Positions 1 through 8,480 of a stretch of 64,000 nucleotides of DNA are shown one piece after another. The notes beneath the pieces are model-generated. The model made no database searches and was not told the origin of the DNA. It was given only the letters and a program-made list of their open reading frames with translations. The position numbers and the translations under genes were made by a program. Positions within the stretch are counted from its first letter, which is position 1; every line of letters starts with the position of its first letter. Source of the DNA: Hymenobacter aranciens (lineage in GTDB: Bacteria > Bacteroidota > Bacteroidia > Cytophagales > Hymenobacteraceae); NCBI RefSeq assembly GCF_030580865.1, contig NZ_JAUQSY010000001.1, positions 62,001 to 126,000 on the forward strand, given 5' to 3'.

Positions 1-62
1 GCTCGGTGCTGGAGTTTGACGACTACAACGTGGACGTGAAGCTGGAGCTCGCAACAAGCTGA
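1..62 (+). CDS. C-terminal end of a truncated CDS, unknown function
   Basis: Reading from base 3, an open frame gives 19 residues (SVLEFDDYNVDVKLELATS) and stops with TGA at 60-62. The rest lies outside the window. A strong stem-loop follows at 71-103, as expected after a gene end. No family can be assigned from so short a tail; the alternative is that this is a chance frame, but the other two plus frames look less protein-like. Confidence 0.4.
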   Translation, partial: SVLEFDDYNVDVKLELATS

Positions 63-70
63 CAATAAAC

Positions 71-103
71 GTACCCGACCAGTCTCAAAAACTGGTCGGG
101 TAC
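71..103 (+). terminator. Stem-loop after the partial gene
   Basis: A perfect 12-bp inverted repeat (GTACCCGACCAG at 71-82, CTGGTCGGGTAC at 92-103) with a 9-nt loop. There is no U-tract on the plus strand; on the minus strand the stem is followed by TTT. It could be a terminator or an mRNA 3'-end hairpin. Confidence 0.5.
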
Positions 104-217
104 AAAAGAGTACAAAGTATCTATTTCGAGGTTGTAGAACGTACAAATCCTCAGAAAATCTGTTCAAAAAAGCACAAACAGTCGAGGTTACGCCCGCTGC
201 GAGTTGCGCCCTTGCCC

Positions 218-925
218 ATGACCTTAGTTTCTCCCGCCAAAGCCCATTCTCCGCTGAAATATTTTCTGCTGGCGTTCTTGGTCATTGCCATCGACCAGCT
301 CTCGAAATGGGCCGTGCATGCCTACATGCAGCCCGGTCTGGTCGGCGAAATCAAGCTCATTGGCGACTGGGCCAAGCTGCACTACACTCTGAACCCCGGC
401 ATGGCCTTCGGCGTGGAACTGCCGCCACCCTACGGCAAGCTGCTGCTGACGGGCTTCCGCCTGCTGGCCGTGGGGGGATTGAGCTACTACATCGTGAAGC
501 TGGTGCGGCAGCACGCGGCGGCCGGTTTCGTGGCCTGCATGGCCCTGATTCTGGGCGGCGCCGTGGGCAACCTGATTGACTCGATTTTCTACGGCGTACT
601 CTATGGCAACGCGCCCTTTGGCTCGCCCACGCCGTGGTTCTTCGGGCAGGTCATCGACATGCTCTACCTCGACATCTACGAGGGCTTCCTGCCCCAGAAC
701 TGGCCCCTGATGGGCGGGAAATACGTGTCCCTGTGGCCCATCTTCAACATTGCCGACTCGTCCATCTTCATCGGCGTAGCGCTGATTCTGCTCAATCAAA
801 GCCGCTTTTTCCGCGAGGAAGAGGTGCAGCCCGGTGTGAAGACTGAAACTGCGCCGCTGGCGGCTGACGAACCGGCCGCAAGGGTAGGGGAGGAGCCGCT
901 CACGCCGTCCGGCCCGCTGGCATAG
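218..925 (+). CDS. lspA: Lipoprotein signal peptidase (signal peptidase II)
   Basis: This inner-membrane aspartyl protease removes the signal peptide of prolipoproteins after diacylglyceryl modification. About four hydrophobic segments are visible, with the two catalytic aspartates in the conserved contexts GNLID (about residue 121) and FNIADS (about residue 180), plus the LNPGMAFG stretch near residue 65. I start at the ATG at 218; a TTG at 212 adds two residues. The 235-residue length exceeds the roughly 160-170 aa usual in proteobacteria because of an insert between the two Asp motifs and a hydrophilic tail, which I recall as common in Bacteroidota. The next gene starts 23 bp downstream, so the two may be cotranscribed. 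Confidence 0.93.
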   Translation: MTLVSPAKAHSPLKYFLLAFLVIAIDQLSKWAVHAYMQPGLVGEIKLIGDWAKLHYTLNPGMAFGVELPPPYGKLLLTGFRLLAVGGLSYYIVKLVRQHAAAGFVACMALILGGAVGNLIDSIFYGVLYGNAPFGSPTPWFFGQVIDMLYLDIYEGFLPQNWPLMGGKYVSLWPIFNIADSSIFIGVALILLNQSRFFREEEVQPGVKTETAPLAADEPAARVGEEPLTPSGPLA

Positions 926-948
926 TTCACATTCTAGCCGCTCTCCGC

Positions 949-1323
949 ATGGTTTCCAAACAGAAAATGATTTACCGGGCCGATTTGCAGGCTAATCCCG
1001 GCACATTGTACCTGTTTGGCGACAACGAGGAGCGCCGGGGAATGGGCGGCCAGGCCATCGAAATGCGCGGCGAGCCCAATGCCGTCGGCGTGCGCACGAA
1101 ACGCCGCCCACGGCTAAAAAACGATGATTTCTGGACCGATGAGACGCTGGAGGCTAACTGCCGGATGATTGACGAGGATTTGGCGCCTGTCCGGCAGCAT
1201 TTGGCCGCTGGTGGCGCCGTTGTTATTCCCGAAGACGGCATCGGCACTGGCTTGGCGCAACTCTTGGAGCGCGCTCCCTTGACATATGCCTACTTGCAGG
1301 ATGCACTCAATTCCCTAAAGTGA
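949..1323 (+). CDS. Conserved small protein of unknown function, 124 aa
   Basis: A compact soluble protein with clear motifs: YLFGDNEERRGMGGQA near residues 21-36, an N-x-x-G-x-x-TKR stretch near 44-51, and GGAVVIPEDGIGTGLAQ near 88-104. The combination of GDN, GGQA and VIP..GIGTG resembles a family of small bacterial and phage proteins that I remember as a DUF, and loosely recalls macrodomain-type loops, but I cannot name the function. There is no signal peptide or membrane segment. It follows lspA by 23 bp and ends where a 42-bp tandem repeat array begins. Confidence 0.75.
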   Translation: MVSKQKMIYRADLQANPGTLYLFGDNEERRGMGGQAIEMRGEPNAVGVRTKRRPRLKNDDFWTDETLEANCRMIDEDLAPVRQHLAAGGAVVIPEDGIGTGLAQLLERAPLTYAYLQDALNSLK

Positions 1324-1354
1324 GTTTCGTGTCTGCCTTACTTGCTAAGATAAC

Positions 1355-1535
1355 AGCGGCGGCCCGCCACTACTACCCCGACCTGTCTGGGGAAGCAGTG
1401 GCGGGCCGCCACTCTTATGCCGACCTCGTAGCAACGACAGTGGCGGCCCGCCACTGCCATTCCGACCACCCCGACGAGGCAGTGGCGGCCCGCCACTGCC
1501 ACCCCGACCTCTCCGGTAAGGCAGTGGCGGATTTT
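1355..1535. repeat. 42-bp tandem repeat array with palindromic core (about 4.3 copies)
   Basis: A 42-bp unit recurs with cores near 1355, 1398, 1440, 1481 and a truncated copy near 1522. Each unit holds the palindrome GTGGCGGSCCGCCAC. Because 42 is divisible by three, the array reads as 14-residue repeats (for example [14 protein letters not shown]) in a frame opening with a GTG that overlaps the stop of the upstream gene. I regard the array as intergenic structure rather than a gene. Confidence 0.85.
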
Positions 1536-1566
1536 TAGCCCCATCTTCGCCCTTGTTCTTCTGCCC

Positions 1567-3537
1567 ATGCCCCAGCCGCTCCTCACCGTCTCCGACCTCA
1601 CCATCGACTTCCACAGCCATCGGGGCAACACGCGGGCCGTGGAGGGCGTCTCGTTTACCCTCAATCGGGGCGAGACGCTGGCTATTGTGGGCGAGTCGGG
1701 CTCGGGGAAGTCGGTAACCTCGCTGGCGCTGCTGGGGCTGATTCCGATGCCGCCGGGCCGGCTGGTAGGAGGGAAGGCCGTGTTTCAATCTGAAAAGCTC
1801 GGCGAAACCGACCTGCTGACGCTGTCCGATAACCAGCTGCGCCAGGTGCGCGGCAACGATATCGGGATGATTTTTCAGGAGCCAATGACCTCGCTGAACC
1901 CCGTCTACACCTGCGGGCACCAGGTGGTGGAAGCCCTGCGCCTGCACACCGACCTCAGCAAAGCCCAGGCGAAGCAGCGCACCATCGAGCTATTCGCCGA
2001 AGCCCAACTGCCGCGCCCGGAAGCCATTTTCGACAGCTACCCGCACGAAATAAGCGGCGGCCAGAAGCAGCGCGTGATGATTGCCATGGCCATGGCCTGC
2101 CGCCCCGCCCTGCTCATCGCCGACGAGCCTACCACCGCCCTCGACGTGACGGTGCAGGCCCGCATGCTGCGCCTCATCGATGACCTGCGCCGTGAGCACA
2201 ACACCGCCGTGCTCTTCATCACCCACGATTTGGGCGTGGTGGCCGAAATCGCCGACCGTATCCTGGTTATGTACCGGGGCCGCGTCGTAGAACAAGGCCC
2301 CGTGCTGGAAATTTTCAAAAATCCGCGTCATCCCTACACAAAAGGGCTTTTGGCCTGCCGTCCGCGCCTCTCCGTGGGCCAAAAACGCCTGCCCGTGGTG
2401 GCCGATTTCATGCGGGAGGGCGAGGCGGGCGAATTGCTGGAGCAACCCGCGCCGGTGGTACCCTTGCCGAGTGAGGTAGTTACGGAATTGTCGCCCGAAA
2501 TGGCCGCTGTACAGTTAGCCAATAATTCTGACACTTCCAAAACGTTCCCCGTGGAACATCCCGTTTCACGCGTTCCACGGGTAGCCTCACCCCCCGGCCA
2601 CCTCTCCGGGGGAGAGGGGGAGCCGGTCACGCACAGTTCCGAATCGTTCGGCTCCCCCTCTCCGCGGGAGAGGGGGGCAGGGGGTGAGGTTGACGCTGGG
2701 CGGCCCTTGCTAGAAGTCGAAAACCTCCAGGTCTACTTCCCCCAGCGTACCGGCCTCTTCCAGCCAAAGAAGTACGTCCACGCCGTCGATAACGTCAGCT
2801 TCACCCTTTACCCCGGCGAAACCATCGGCCTCGTGGGCGAGTCGGGCTGCGGCAAAACCACGCTCGGCCGCGCCCTGCTCCGCCTCACGGAACCAACGGC
2901 GGGCCGCATTCTGTTCGAGGGAACAGATTTGGCGAAGCTGCCAGCCGAGGATTTGCGCCGCCGTCGGCGCGATTTGCAGCTGGTGTTCCAGGACCCCTAC
3001 GCTGCCCTCAACCCCATGCTGACGGTGGGCGAGGCTATCTGGGAGCCGATGCGCGTGCATAACGTGGGAGGCAGCCGCCGCGAGCAAAAGGCCCGCGTGC
3101 TGGAGCTGCTGCGCACCGTGGGCCTGCGCGACGAGCACTTCGAGCGCTACCCGCATGAGTTCAGCGGCGGGCAGCGGCAGCGCATCTGCATTGCCCGGGC
3201 GCTGGCCTTGCAGCCCAAATTGATTGTCTGCGACGAGTCCGTTTCGGCCCTCGACGTGTCGGTGCAGGCGCAGGTTCTGAACCTGCTCAACGACCTCAAA
3301 CGCGAGTTCGGCATCACCTATCTCTTCATTACCCACGACCTCTCCGTGGCCCGGTTTATGAGCGACCGGCTGCTGGTGATGCACCAGGGGCGCATCGTGG
3401 AGCAGGGCCCGGCAGCGGAGATTTACGCCAATCCGCAGCATGAGTACACCCGTGGGCTGCTGGCCGCCATTCCCAAGGACAGTCTGGCCGACATTGAGGC
3501 GGCCGTGGCTGGCCGGTCACTAACGACGGCCCTCTAG
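1567..3537 (+). CDS. Fused tandem ABC transporter ATP-binding protein (OppD-OppF / dipeptide type)
   Basis: Two complete ABC ATPases are joined in one 656-residue chain, like E. coli YejF/GsiA-type transporters for oligopeptides. Domain 1 (about 1-300) has Walker A GESGSGKS, signature SGGQKQR and Walker [13 protein letters not shown], then the oligopeptide-type C-terminal extension. Domain 2 (about 379-650) has [16 protein letters not shown] and [15 protein letters not shown] for DEP is common in the OppF half. Permeases and binding protein are not in the window. The linker, residues about 341-375, is encoded by a copy of an interspersed palindromic repeat also present at 25.6 kb (see findings). 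ATG at 1567 precedes the first conserved strand directly. Confidence 0.92.
   Translation: MPQPLLTVSDLTIDFHSHRGNTRAVEGVSFTLNRGETLAIVGESGSGKSVTSLALLGLIPMPPGRLVGGKAVFQSEKLGETDLLTLSDNQLRQVRGNDIGMIFQEPMTSLNPVYTCGHQVVEALRLHTDLSKAQAKQRTIELFAEAQLPRPEAIFDSYPHEISGGQKQRVMIAMAMACRPALLIADEPTTALDVTVQARMLRLIDDLRREHNTAVLFITHDLGVVAEIADRILVMYRGRVVEQGPVLEIFKNPRHPYTKGLLACRPRLSVGQKRLPVVADFMREGEAGELLEQPAPVVPLPSEVVTELSPEMAAVQLANNSDTSKTFPVEHPVSRVPRVASPPGHLSGGEGEPVTHSSESFGSPSPRERGAGGEVDAGRPLLEVENLQVYFPQRTGLFQPKKYVHAVDNVSFTLYPGETIGLVGESGCGKTTLGRALLRLTEPTAGRILFEGTDLAKLPAEDLRRRRRDLQLVFQDPYAALNPMLTVGEAIWEPMRVHNVGGSRREQKARVLELLRTVGLRDEHFERYPHEFSGGQRQRICIARALALQPKLIVCDESVSALDVSVQAQVLNLLNDLKREFGITYLFITHDLSVARFMSDRLLVMHQGRIVEQGPAAEIYANPQHEYTRGLLAAIPKDSLADIEAAVAGRSLTTAL
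2588..2692. repeat. Interspersed palindromic repeat lying inside a coding sequence
   Basis: A long imperfect hairpin whose arms carry CTCTCCGGGGGAGAGGGGGAG on one side and CTCCCCCTCTCC...GGGAGAG on the other, around a loop of about 25 bases. It is in frame in the ABC fusion gene and encodes the linker segment HLSGGEGEP...[12 protein letters not shown] second member of the family is intergenic at about 25595-25707 with the same arms and a different loop. Confidence 0.75.
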
Positions 3538-3539
3538 GG

Positions 3540-3634
3540 CGTCATGCAGCGCGCAGCGAAGCATCTCGCTCGAACTCGTCTGCACGATTGATTTACTGCC
3601 GCACGCGAGATGCTTCGCTGCGCGCTGCATGACG
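3540..3634. repeat. Long inverted repeat, CGTCATGC family
   Basis: A 30-bp perfect inverted repeat (3540-3569 and 3605-3634) beginning CGTCATGCAGCGCGCAGCGA, around a 35-nt loop. It starts right after the stop of the ABC gene and could end transcription in either direction. Shorter relatives lie at 44677-44723 and 55586-55625. Confidence 0.85.
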
Positions 3635-3761
3635 GGCGTTTTGCCCGCCCATAACTTCCCGGCCCGGCTCGCGTTCTAGCAACGCCGCCGGTGCGCCGGC
3701 CGATTCAATTTCCCGCCCGCCGCCTGCGACAATTCACTTACCGGCGGCACCAAGCTTTTAC

Positions 3762-6230
3762 ATGCGTACCCCTAATACCAATAAGCCTGCCCGCGCCTCG
3801 CGCGAACGGCCCGAGCCCGCGCTCATCTCCCAGGAGCAAGTTCTGCGCGTGTTCATCGACAACCCGAACAAAGTGCTGGCCTATCGCCAGCTTTCGCGCC
3901 GCCTCGGCGTCACCACCAAGCAGCAGCGCGAGGAAATCTTCGCCCATTTGAAGAAGCTGCGCCATTCCAACGTCATCACGCTGCTTCAGAACGACGAATA
4001 CCGCCTGACTGACCCAGCGTCGGCCAGCGCCATTGCAGCGGCCGTGAGCGGCGAAAAAACAAGCAAAAACGGCCCGAAACCGGGCAAAGCTGCCCGACCC
4101 GTAGAGGCTGAGTTCGGCCAGGACCCGGTGGTGCACCGGCGTCGCTCGGCAGGCTTCGACCACGCCGACGATAGCGGCCGAATTGACCGCCGCAGCGATG
4201 CCAACACCGTCATCGGCACCGTTGATTTGGCTTCGCCCAAATTCGCCTTCGTGGTGCCCGAGGGTGGGGGCGACGACATCCGCGTCTTCACCGACCAGCT
4301 CAAGTTTGCCTTGCAGGGCGACGTGGTGCGGGTGCGTCTGCGCGGCTCCCGCGACGGCCGCCCCGTGGGCGATGTGGTGGAAGTGCTCAAGCGCGAGCGG
4401 CCCGAAATTGTGGGCCAACTCCAGGTGCAGGGCACGCTCGGCTTCGTGAAGTCCGACAACCGCAAGGTGTATTTCGAGGCCTTCATCCCGCCGCAGAACC
4501 TGAACGGCGCCCGCCACGGCGACAAGGTGCAGGTGCGCCTTACCGAGTTCCCGAGTGACAACCACCGGCAGCCGGTGGGCGAGGTGCTGCGCAGCTTCGG
4601 CCCAGCCGGCGGCAACGAGGCCGAGATAAACGCCATCATGGCCGAGTTCGGCCTGCCCTTCGAATTTCCGGCCGGGGTGGAGGACGACGCCGAGGCCATT
4701 TCCGACGTCATCACGGCGGAGGAAATTGGCCGCCGCCGCGACTTCCGGCCCATCACCACCTTCACAATTGACCCCGACAACGCGAAGGATTTTGACGATG
4801 CCCTAAGCATCCGGCAGCTCGAAAACGGGCACTGGGAAATCGGCGTCCACATCGCCGACGTGACCCACTACGTGCGCCTCGGCACCGACCTGGAGAAGGA
4901 AGGCAAGCACCGCGCTACCTCGGTGTACCTCGTGGACCGCGTCATCCCGATGCTGCCCGAGCGGCTCTCGAACGGCCTCTGCTCGCTGCGCCCGCACGAG
5001 GACAAGCTGACCTTTTCGGCCGTATTTGAAATCGACGAGAACGGCAAGCTGCACGACGAATGGTTCGGCAAAACCATCATTCACTCCGACCGCCGCTTCA
5101 CCTACGAGGAGGCCCAGGAGCGCATCGAAGGCCTCGACAGTGACTTCACCCGCGAGGTGAATGTGCTCAACGACCTCGCCAAAAAAATCCACGCCGCCCG
5201 CTTCCGGGCCGGGGCCATCAGCTTCGAAACCCAGGAAGTGAAGTTCCGGCTCGACGAGAATGGCAAGCCGCTTGGCGTGTACGTGAAGGAGCGCAAGGAC
5301 GCGCACAAGCTCATCGAGGAGTTCATGCTGCTGGCCAATCGCAAGGTGGCCGAGTTCGTCTTCAACAAGAAAAAGACCAAGCCGCGCCTCACGATGGTGT
5401 ACCGCACCCACGACGCGCCCGAGCCCGAGCGCCTCGAAAACTTCGCCCTCTTCGCCCAGAAATTCGGCTACACCCTCGACCTGAATAACCCGAAAAAGCT
5501 GAGCAAGGAATTGAACCAGCTCAGCGAGGCCGTGGTGGGCAAGCCCGAGCAGAACGTCATCCAGGGCTTGGCCATTCGCACCATGGCCAAGGCCATCTAC
5601 ACCACCGAGCCACTAGGCCACTTCGGGCTGGCGTTTGCGCATTACTCGCACTTCACCTCGCCCATCCGCCGCTACCCCGACATGATGGCCCACCGCCTGC
5701 TGGAGCACTACCTCCACAACGGTAAAAGCGTGGACGTGGAGCCCGTGGAGGAAGAGTGCAAGCACTCCTCAAACCGCGAGAAGCTGGCCGCAAACGCCGA
5801 GCGCGCCAGCATCAAATACAAGCAGGTCGAGTTCATGCAGGACGAGGTCGGCAACGTGTTCAAGGGCGTGGTGTCGGGCTTCAACGAGCGCGGCATGTAC
5901 ATCGAAATCGAGGAAAACAAGTGCGAGGGCATGGTGCGCCTGAGCGACATTCCCGGCGACACCTTCGAGCTCGACAAGGACAATTACCGCATCGTGGGCC
6001 GCGGCTCGAAGCGCATCATCCAGTTCGGCGACGAGCTGCAGGTGGTGGTGAAATCGGCCAACCTGCTCGACCGGACCATCGACTTCGACCTCGTCGATAA
6101 TCGCCCCGAATCGGAAAAGCGCCGCGATGCCGAGCATAAAAAAGAACGTGGCCGCGACCAACACCGCGACGCTGGCAAACCCCGTGGCTACCGCCCCGAC
6201 AGTGCCAAAGGTGGCAAGCGCCGCCGCTAA
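3762..6230 (+). CDS. rnr: Ribonuclease R
   Basis: A processive 3'-to-5' exoribonuclease that degrades structured RNA. The order is: winged-helix-like N-terminus (about 22-90), cold-shock OB domains (about 145-290), the RNB catalytic domain with the metal-binding motif DPDNAKDFDDALS near residue 337, the SPIRRYPDMMAHRLL signature near residue 630, an S1 RNA-binding domain (about 696-776) and a Lys/Arg-rich tail. The 822-residue length fits RNase R rather than the shorter RNase II. It starts at the ATG at 3762, 128 bp after the inverted repeat, and ends at a rho-independent terminator. Confidence 0.95.
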   Translation: MRTPNTNKPARASRERPEPALISQEQVLRVFIDNPNKVLAYRQLSRRLGVTTKQQREEIFAHLKKLRHSNVITLLQNDEYRLTDPASASAIAAAVSGEKTSKNGPKPGKAARPVEAEFGQDPVVHRRRSAGFDHADDSGRIDRRSDANTVIGTVDLASPKFAFVVPEGGGDDIRVFTDQLKFALQGDVVRVRLRGSRDGRPVGDVVEVLKRERPEIVGQLQVQGTLGFVKSDNRKVYFEAFIPPQNLNGARHGDKVQVRLTEFPSDNHRQPVGEVLRSFGPAGGNEAEINAIMAEFGLPFEFPAGVEDDAEAISDVITAEEIGRRRDFRPITTFTIDPDNAKDFDDALSIRQLENGHWEIGVHIADVTHYVRLGTDLEKEGKHRATSVYLVDRVIPMLPERLSNGLCSLRPHEDKLTFSAVFEIDENGKLHDEWFGKTIIHSDRRFTYEEAQERIEGLDSDFTREVNVLNDLAKKIHAARFRAGAISFETQEVKFRLDENGKPLGVYVKERKDAHKLIEEFMLLANRKVAEFVFNKKKTKPRLTMVYRTHDAPEPERLENFALFAQKFGYTLDLNNPKKLSKELNQLSEAVVGKPEQNVIQGLAIRTMAKAIYTTEPLGHFGLAFAHYSHFTSPIRRYPDMMAHRLLEHYLHNGKSVDVEPVEEECKHSSNREKLAANAERASIKYKQVEFMQDEVGNVFKGVVSGFNERGMYIEIEENKCEGMVRLSDIPGDTFELDKDNYRIVGRGSKRIIQFGDELQVVVKSANLLDRTIDFDLVDNRPESEKRRDAEHKKERGRDQHRDAGKPRGYRPDSAKGGKRRR

Positions 6231-6242
6231 TTGGTCTGTAAA

Positions 6243-6280
6243 ATGAAAAAGCCTCGCCGTAATCCGGCGGGGCTTTTTGC
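6243..6280 (+). terminator. Rho-independent terminator of rnr
   Basis: AAAAAGCC-CGCCG / CGGCGGGGCTTTTT forms a GC-rich stem with a 4-nt loop followed by five T residues, beginning 12 bp after the rnr stop codon. Confidence 0.85.
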
Positions 6281-6398
6281 TGAAAGGACCTCTGCGTCCT
6301 CTGCGAAAACACGGCGTCTTCTGCGGGAGGTCATAAGGCAAATCTTCGTAGGAGGCCGTAAGGCAAACATGCCTGCTACCTCCGACCTTTGCCCCCGC

Positions 6399-7370
6399 AT
6401 GACTCCCCAGGAATTTCCCCAACTCATCACCGCCGCCCTCGCCGTGCTCGACTACGGCCAGGCCCCGGAAACCCTCTACGACCCGCTACGCTACATCATG
6501 GGCCTCGGCGGAAAACGCATTCGTCCCCAGCTGACGCTCTTCGGGGCCTACCTCTTCACCGACGACCTCGGCCCCGCCGTGAAGCCCGCCCTGGCCACCG
6601 AGGTCTTCCACAACTTCACCCTGCTCCACGACGACCTCATGGACCAGGCCCCACTGCGCCGCGGCCAGCCCACGGTGCACGAAAAGTGGAACCCCAACAC
6701 CGCCATCCTCTCCGGCGACGTGATGCTGGTGCGCGCCTACGAACTGTTCCTCGACCTAAAGCCCGAACTGCTGCCCGCCATCCTGCGCCGCTTCAGCCAG
6801 ACGGCCGCCGAGGTCTGCGAAGGCCAGCAGTGGGACATGAACTTCGAGACGGAAACCACCGTCAGCATCGCCCAGTACCTCGACATGATTCGCCTGAAAA
6901 CGGCCGTTCTGCTCGGCTTCGCGCTGGAGCTGGGCGCCCGCATCGCCGGCGCCCCCGAGGCCGACGCTGAGCACCTGCGCCAGTTCGGCACGGCCATCGG
7001 CGTGGCCTTCCAGCTGCGCGACGACCTGCTCGATGTCTACGGCGATGCCGCCACCTTCGGCAAGCGCGTGGGCGGCGACATCCTGTCCGACAAAAAAACC
7101 TTCCTCCTGCTCACCGCCCAGGCCCAGGCCAGCTTCACGCAGCAGGAAATCCTACGCCAGCACATCGGCCAGCCCGTGCCCGATGCCGAGGCCAAAATAG
7201 CCGCCGTGCGCGCCGTCTACGACGAGCTGCGCATCCGCGCCCAAACCGAAACCCTCATCGAAACCTACTTCCAGGCCGCCCTGCAGCACCTCGACCGCGT
7301 AGCCGCGCCCGAAGCCCGCAAAGCCCCCCTGCGCCACCTCACCCTGCAGCTCATGGAGCGCGAAAGCTAA
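6399..7370 (+). CDS. Polyprenyl synthetase (trans-isoprenyl diphosphate synthase)
   Basis: It condenses isopentenyl diphosphate with allylic diphosphates to build a polyprenyl chain for quinones or carriers. Both aspartate-rich motifs are present: DDLMD at about 78-82, in LLHDDLMDQAPLRRGQPT, and DDLLD at about 208-212, in FQLRDDLLDVYGD. GGKRIRP is near residue 32. The 323-residue length fits the GGPP/octaprenyl synthase group; chain length cannot be told from this. I prefer the ATG at 6399. Upstream in-frame starts (6231, 6369) run through the terminator and an AT-richer leader. GACCTTTG at 6384-6391, a one-mismatch -7 element, would place the transcript start almost on the ATG. The rhomboid gene follows by 4 bp. 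Confidence 0.93.
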   Translation: MTPQEFPQLITAALAVLDYGQAPETLYDPLRYIMGLGGKRIRPQLTLFGAYLFTDDLGPAVKPALATEVFHNFTLLHDDLMDQAPLRRGQPTVHEKWNPNTAILSGDVMLVRAYELFLDLKPELLPAILRRFSQTAAEVCEGQQWDMNFETETTVSIAQYLDMIRLKTAVLLGFALELGARIAGAPEADAEHLRQFGTAIGVAFQLRDDLLDVYGDAATFGKRVGGDILSDKKTFLLLTAQAQASFTQQEILRQHIGQPVPDAEAKIAAVRAVYDELRIRAQTETLIETYFQAALQHLDRVAAPEARKAPLRHLTLQLMERES

Positions 7371-7374
7371 CCCA

Positions 7375-8028
7375 ATGGCCGATATCCAACTCAACCTCGT
7401 CCTGCTGCTCACCCTCGTCACGGTGGGCATTTCCATGTACGCTTGGTCTAACGAGGAATTCATGGACGCCTGGATTATGCAGCCTGCCGCCATCAACCGC
7501 GATTCGCGGCAGTGGTACCGCTTTCTCACCTCCGGCTTCCTCCACGCCGATTGGGCCCACCTCATCTTCAATATGATTGCCTTCTACTCCTTCGGCCAGT
7601 TTGTGCTGACGCTGTTTGAAGCAAGGTTTGGCTTACTTGGCGGCAATGCGGCTTTTCTGCTGCTCTATCTCGGGGGCATTGTGATGTCAGATGTGCCCAC
7701 CTACCGCCGCCACCGCCACGATTGGGGCTACCGCAGCCTGGGCGCTTCGGGAGGTGTCTCATCCATCATCTTCGCGGCCGTCCTCTATTTCCCTACCGTC
7801 GGCATTGGTTTTCCCCTGCTGCCCGACCTGAGCATTCCCGGCTTCATATGGGCCGTACTCTACCTGGCCTACTCCCATCAGATGAGCCGGCGCGGCGGCG
7901 ACAACATCAACCACGACGCCCACTTCTACGGCGCCTTGTTCGGGCTCGTACTCGCCATCATCCTGGTGCCAAGTTCCCTGCCCTTATTCTTCCTGCAAAT
8001 CAAGGCTTATGTTGAATCAAAATTCTGA
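7375..8028 (+). CDS. Rhomboid family intramembrane serine protease
   Basis: It cleaves transmembrane proteins within the inner membrane. Conserved elements are HADWAHLIFNM (about 62-72, loop L1/TM2), the catalytic serine in GASGG (Ser125) and the catalytic histidine in the HFYGALFGL segment (about His183). Six hydrophobic segments are visible in 217 residues, the normal core size. Substrates cannot be predicted. It starts 4 bp after the polyprenyl synthetase stop, so the two are likely one transcript, though no functional tie is evident. Confidence 0.92.
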   Translation: MADIQLNLVLLLTLVTVGISMYAWSNEEFMDAWIMQPAAINRDSRQWYRFLTSGFLHADWAHLIFNMIAFYSFGQFVLTLFEARFGLLGGNAAFLLLYLGGIVMSDVPTYRRHRHDWGYRSLGASGGVSSIIFAAVLYFPTVGIGFPLLPDLSIPGFIWAVLYLAYSHQMSRRGGDNINHDAHFYGALFGLVLAIILVPSSLPLFFLQIKAYVESKF

Positions 8029-8123
8029 TTTTAAGCAGTTTGAATAGGTAAGATGCGGCTTTTTATATCTTAATTCCGTTTGCTTGCGTATGGAAGCTAC
8101 CTTTTACTTTCTTTCACAATTCC

Positions 8124-8393
8124 ATGCGTAATCTCCTTGCTCACCCCCGTTGCCTGCCCCTGGCGGCCCTGTTGTTGCCTTTGATGGCAGTAGTATCCTC
8201 CTGCAGTCGCTATAATGACAACGGCAGTCTGTCCATCGTCGGCGTACTGTACCTGATTCTGGCCGTGCTGGCCGTTATCAGCCTGCTGAAGCAGGACTGG
8301 ACCGTTGGCAAAAAAATCGTTTGGGGTCTTGTCATCTGGTTTTTCCCCGTGCTTGGCTCCATCATCTATTTCCTGTTCTCGGGTCGTAAGTAG
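8124..8393 (+). CDS. Small membrane protein with PLDc_N-like domain
   Basis: An 89-residue protein with two or three hydrophobic segments. The C-terminal part, with IVWGLVIWFFPVLGSIIYFL, matches the short two-helix domain seen at the N-terminus of cardiolipin synthases and as stand-alone membrane proteins (phospholipase D-nuclease N-terminal type). The N-terminal MAVVSSCS resembles a lipobox, so it may be a lipoprotein, but a simple TM segment is equally likely. It stands alone between the rhomboid gene and a strong bidirectional terminator. Function unknown. Confidence 0.8.
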   Translation: MRNLLAHPRCLPLAALLLPLMAVVSSCSRYNDNGSLSIVGVLYLILAVLAVISLLKQDWTVGKKIVWGLVIWFFPVLGSIIYFLFSGRK

Positions 8394-8407
8394 TCCGGAT
8401 TTCCTCA

Positions 8408-8453
8408 AAGAAAAGCGCCGCAGCCATCTAATGACTGCGGCGCTTTTCTTTGC
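8408..8453. terminator. Bidirectional rho-independent terminator
   Basis: GAAAAGCGCCGCAG and CTGCGGCGCTTTTC form a 14-bp stem around an 11-nt loop, with A and T runs on both sides. It lies between convergent genes (8393 end, 8481 end) and can serve both. Confidence 0.88.
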
Positions 8454-8480
8454 CGCCTGACCTTACTTCCTAGCTTAGTC

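Noticed and set aside
2551..2581. GTTCCCCGTGGAAC and neighbouring GTTCCACGGG considered as a second parS
   Set aside because: Several mismatches to TGTTNCACGTGAAACA; better explained as part of the inverted-repeat material in the ABC linker.
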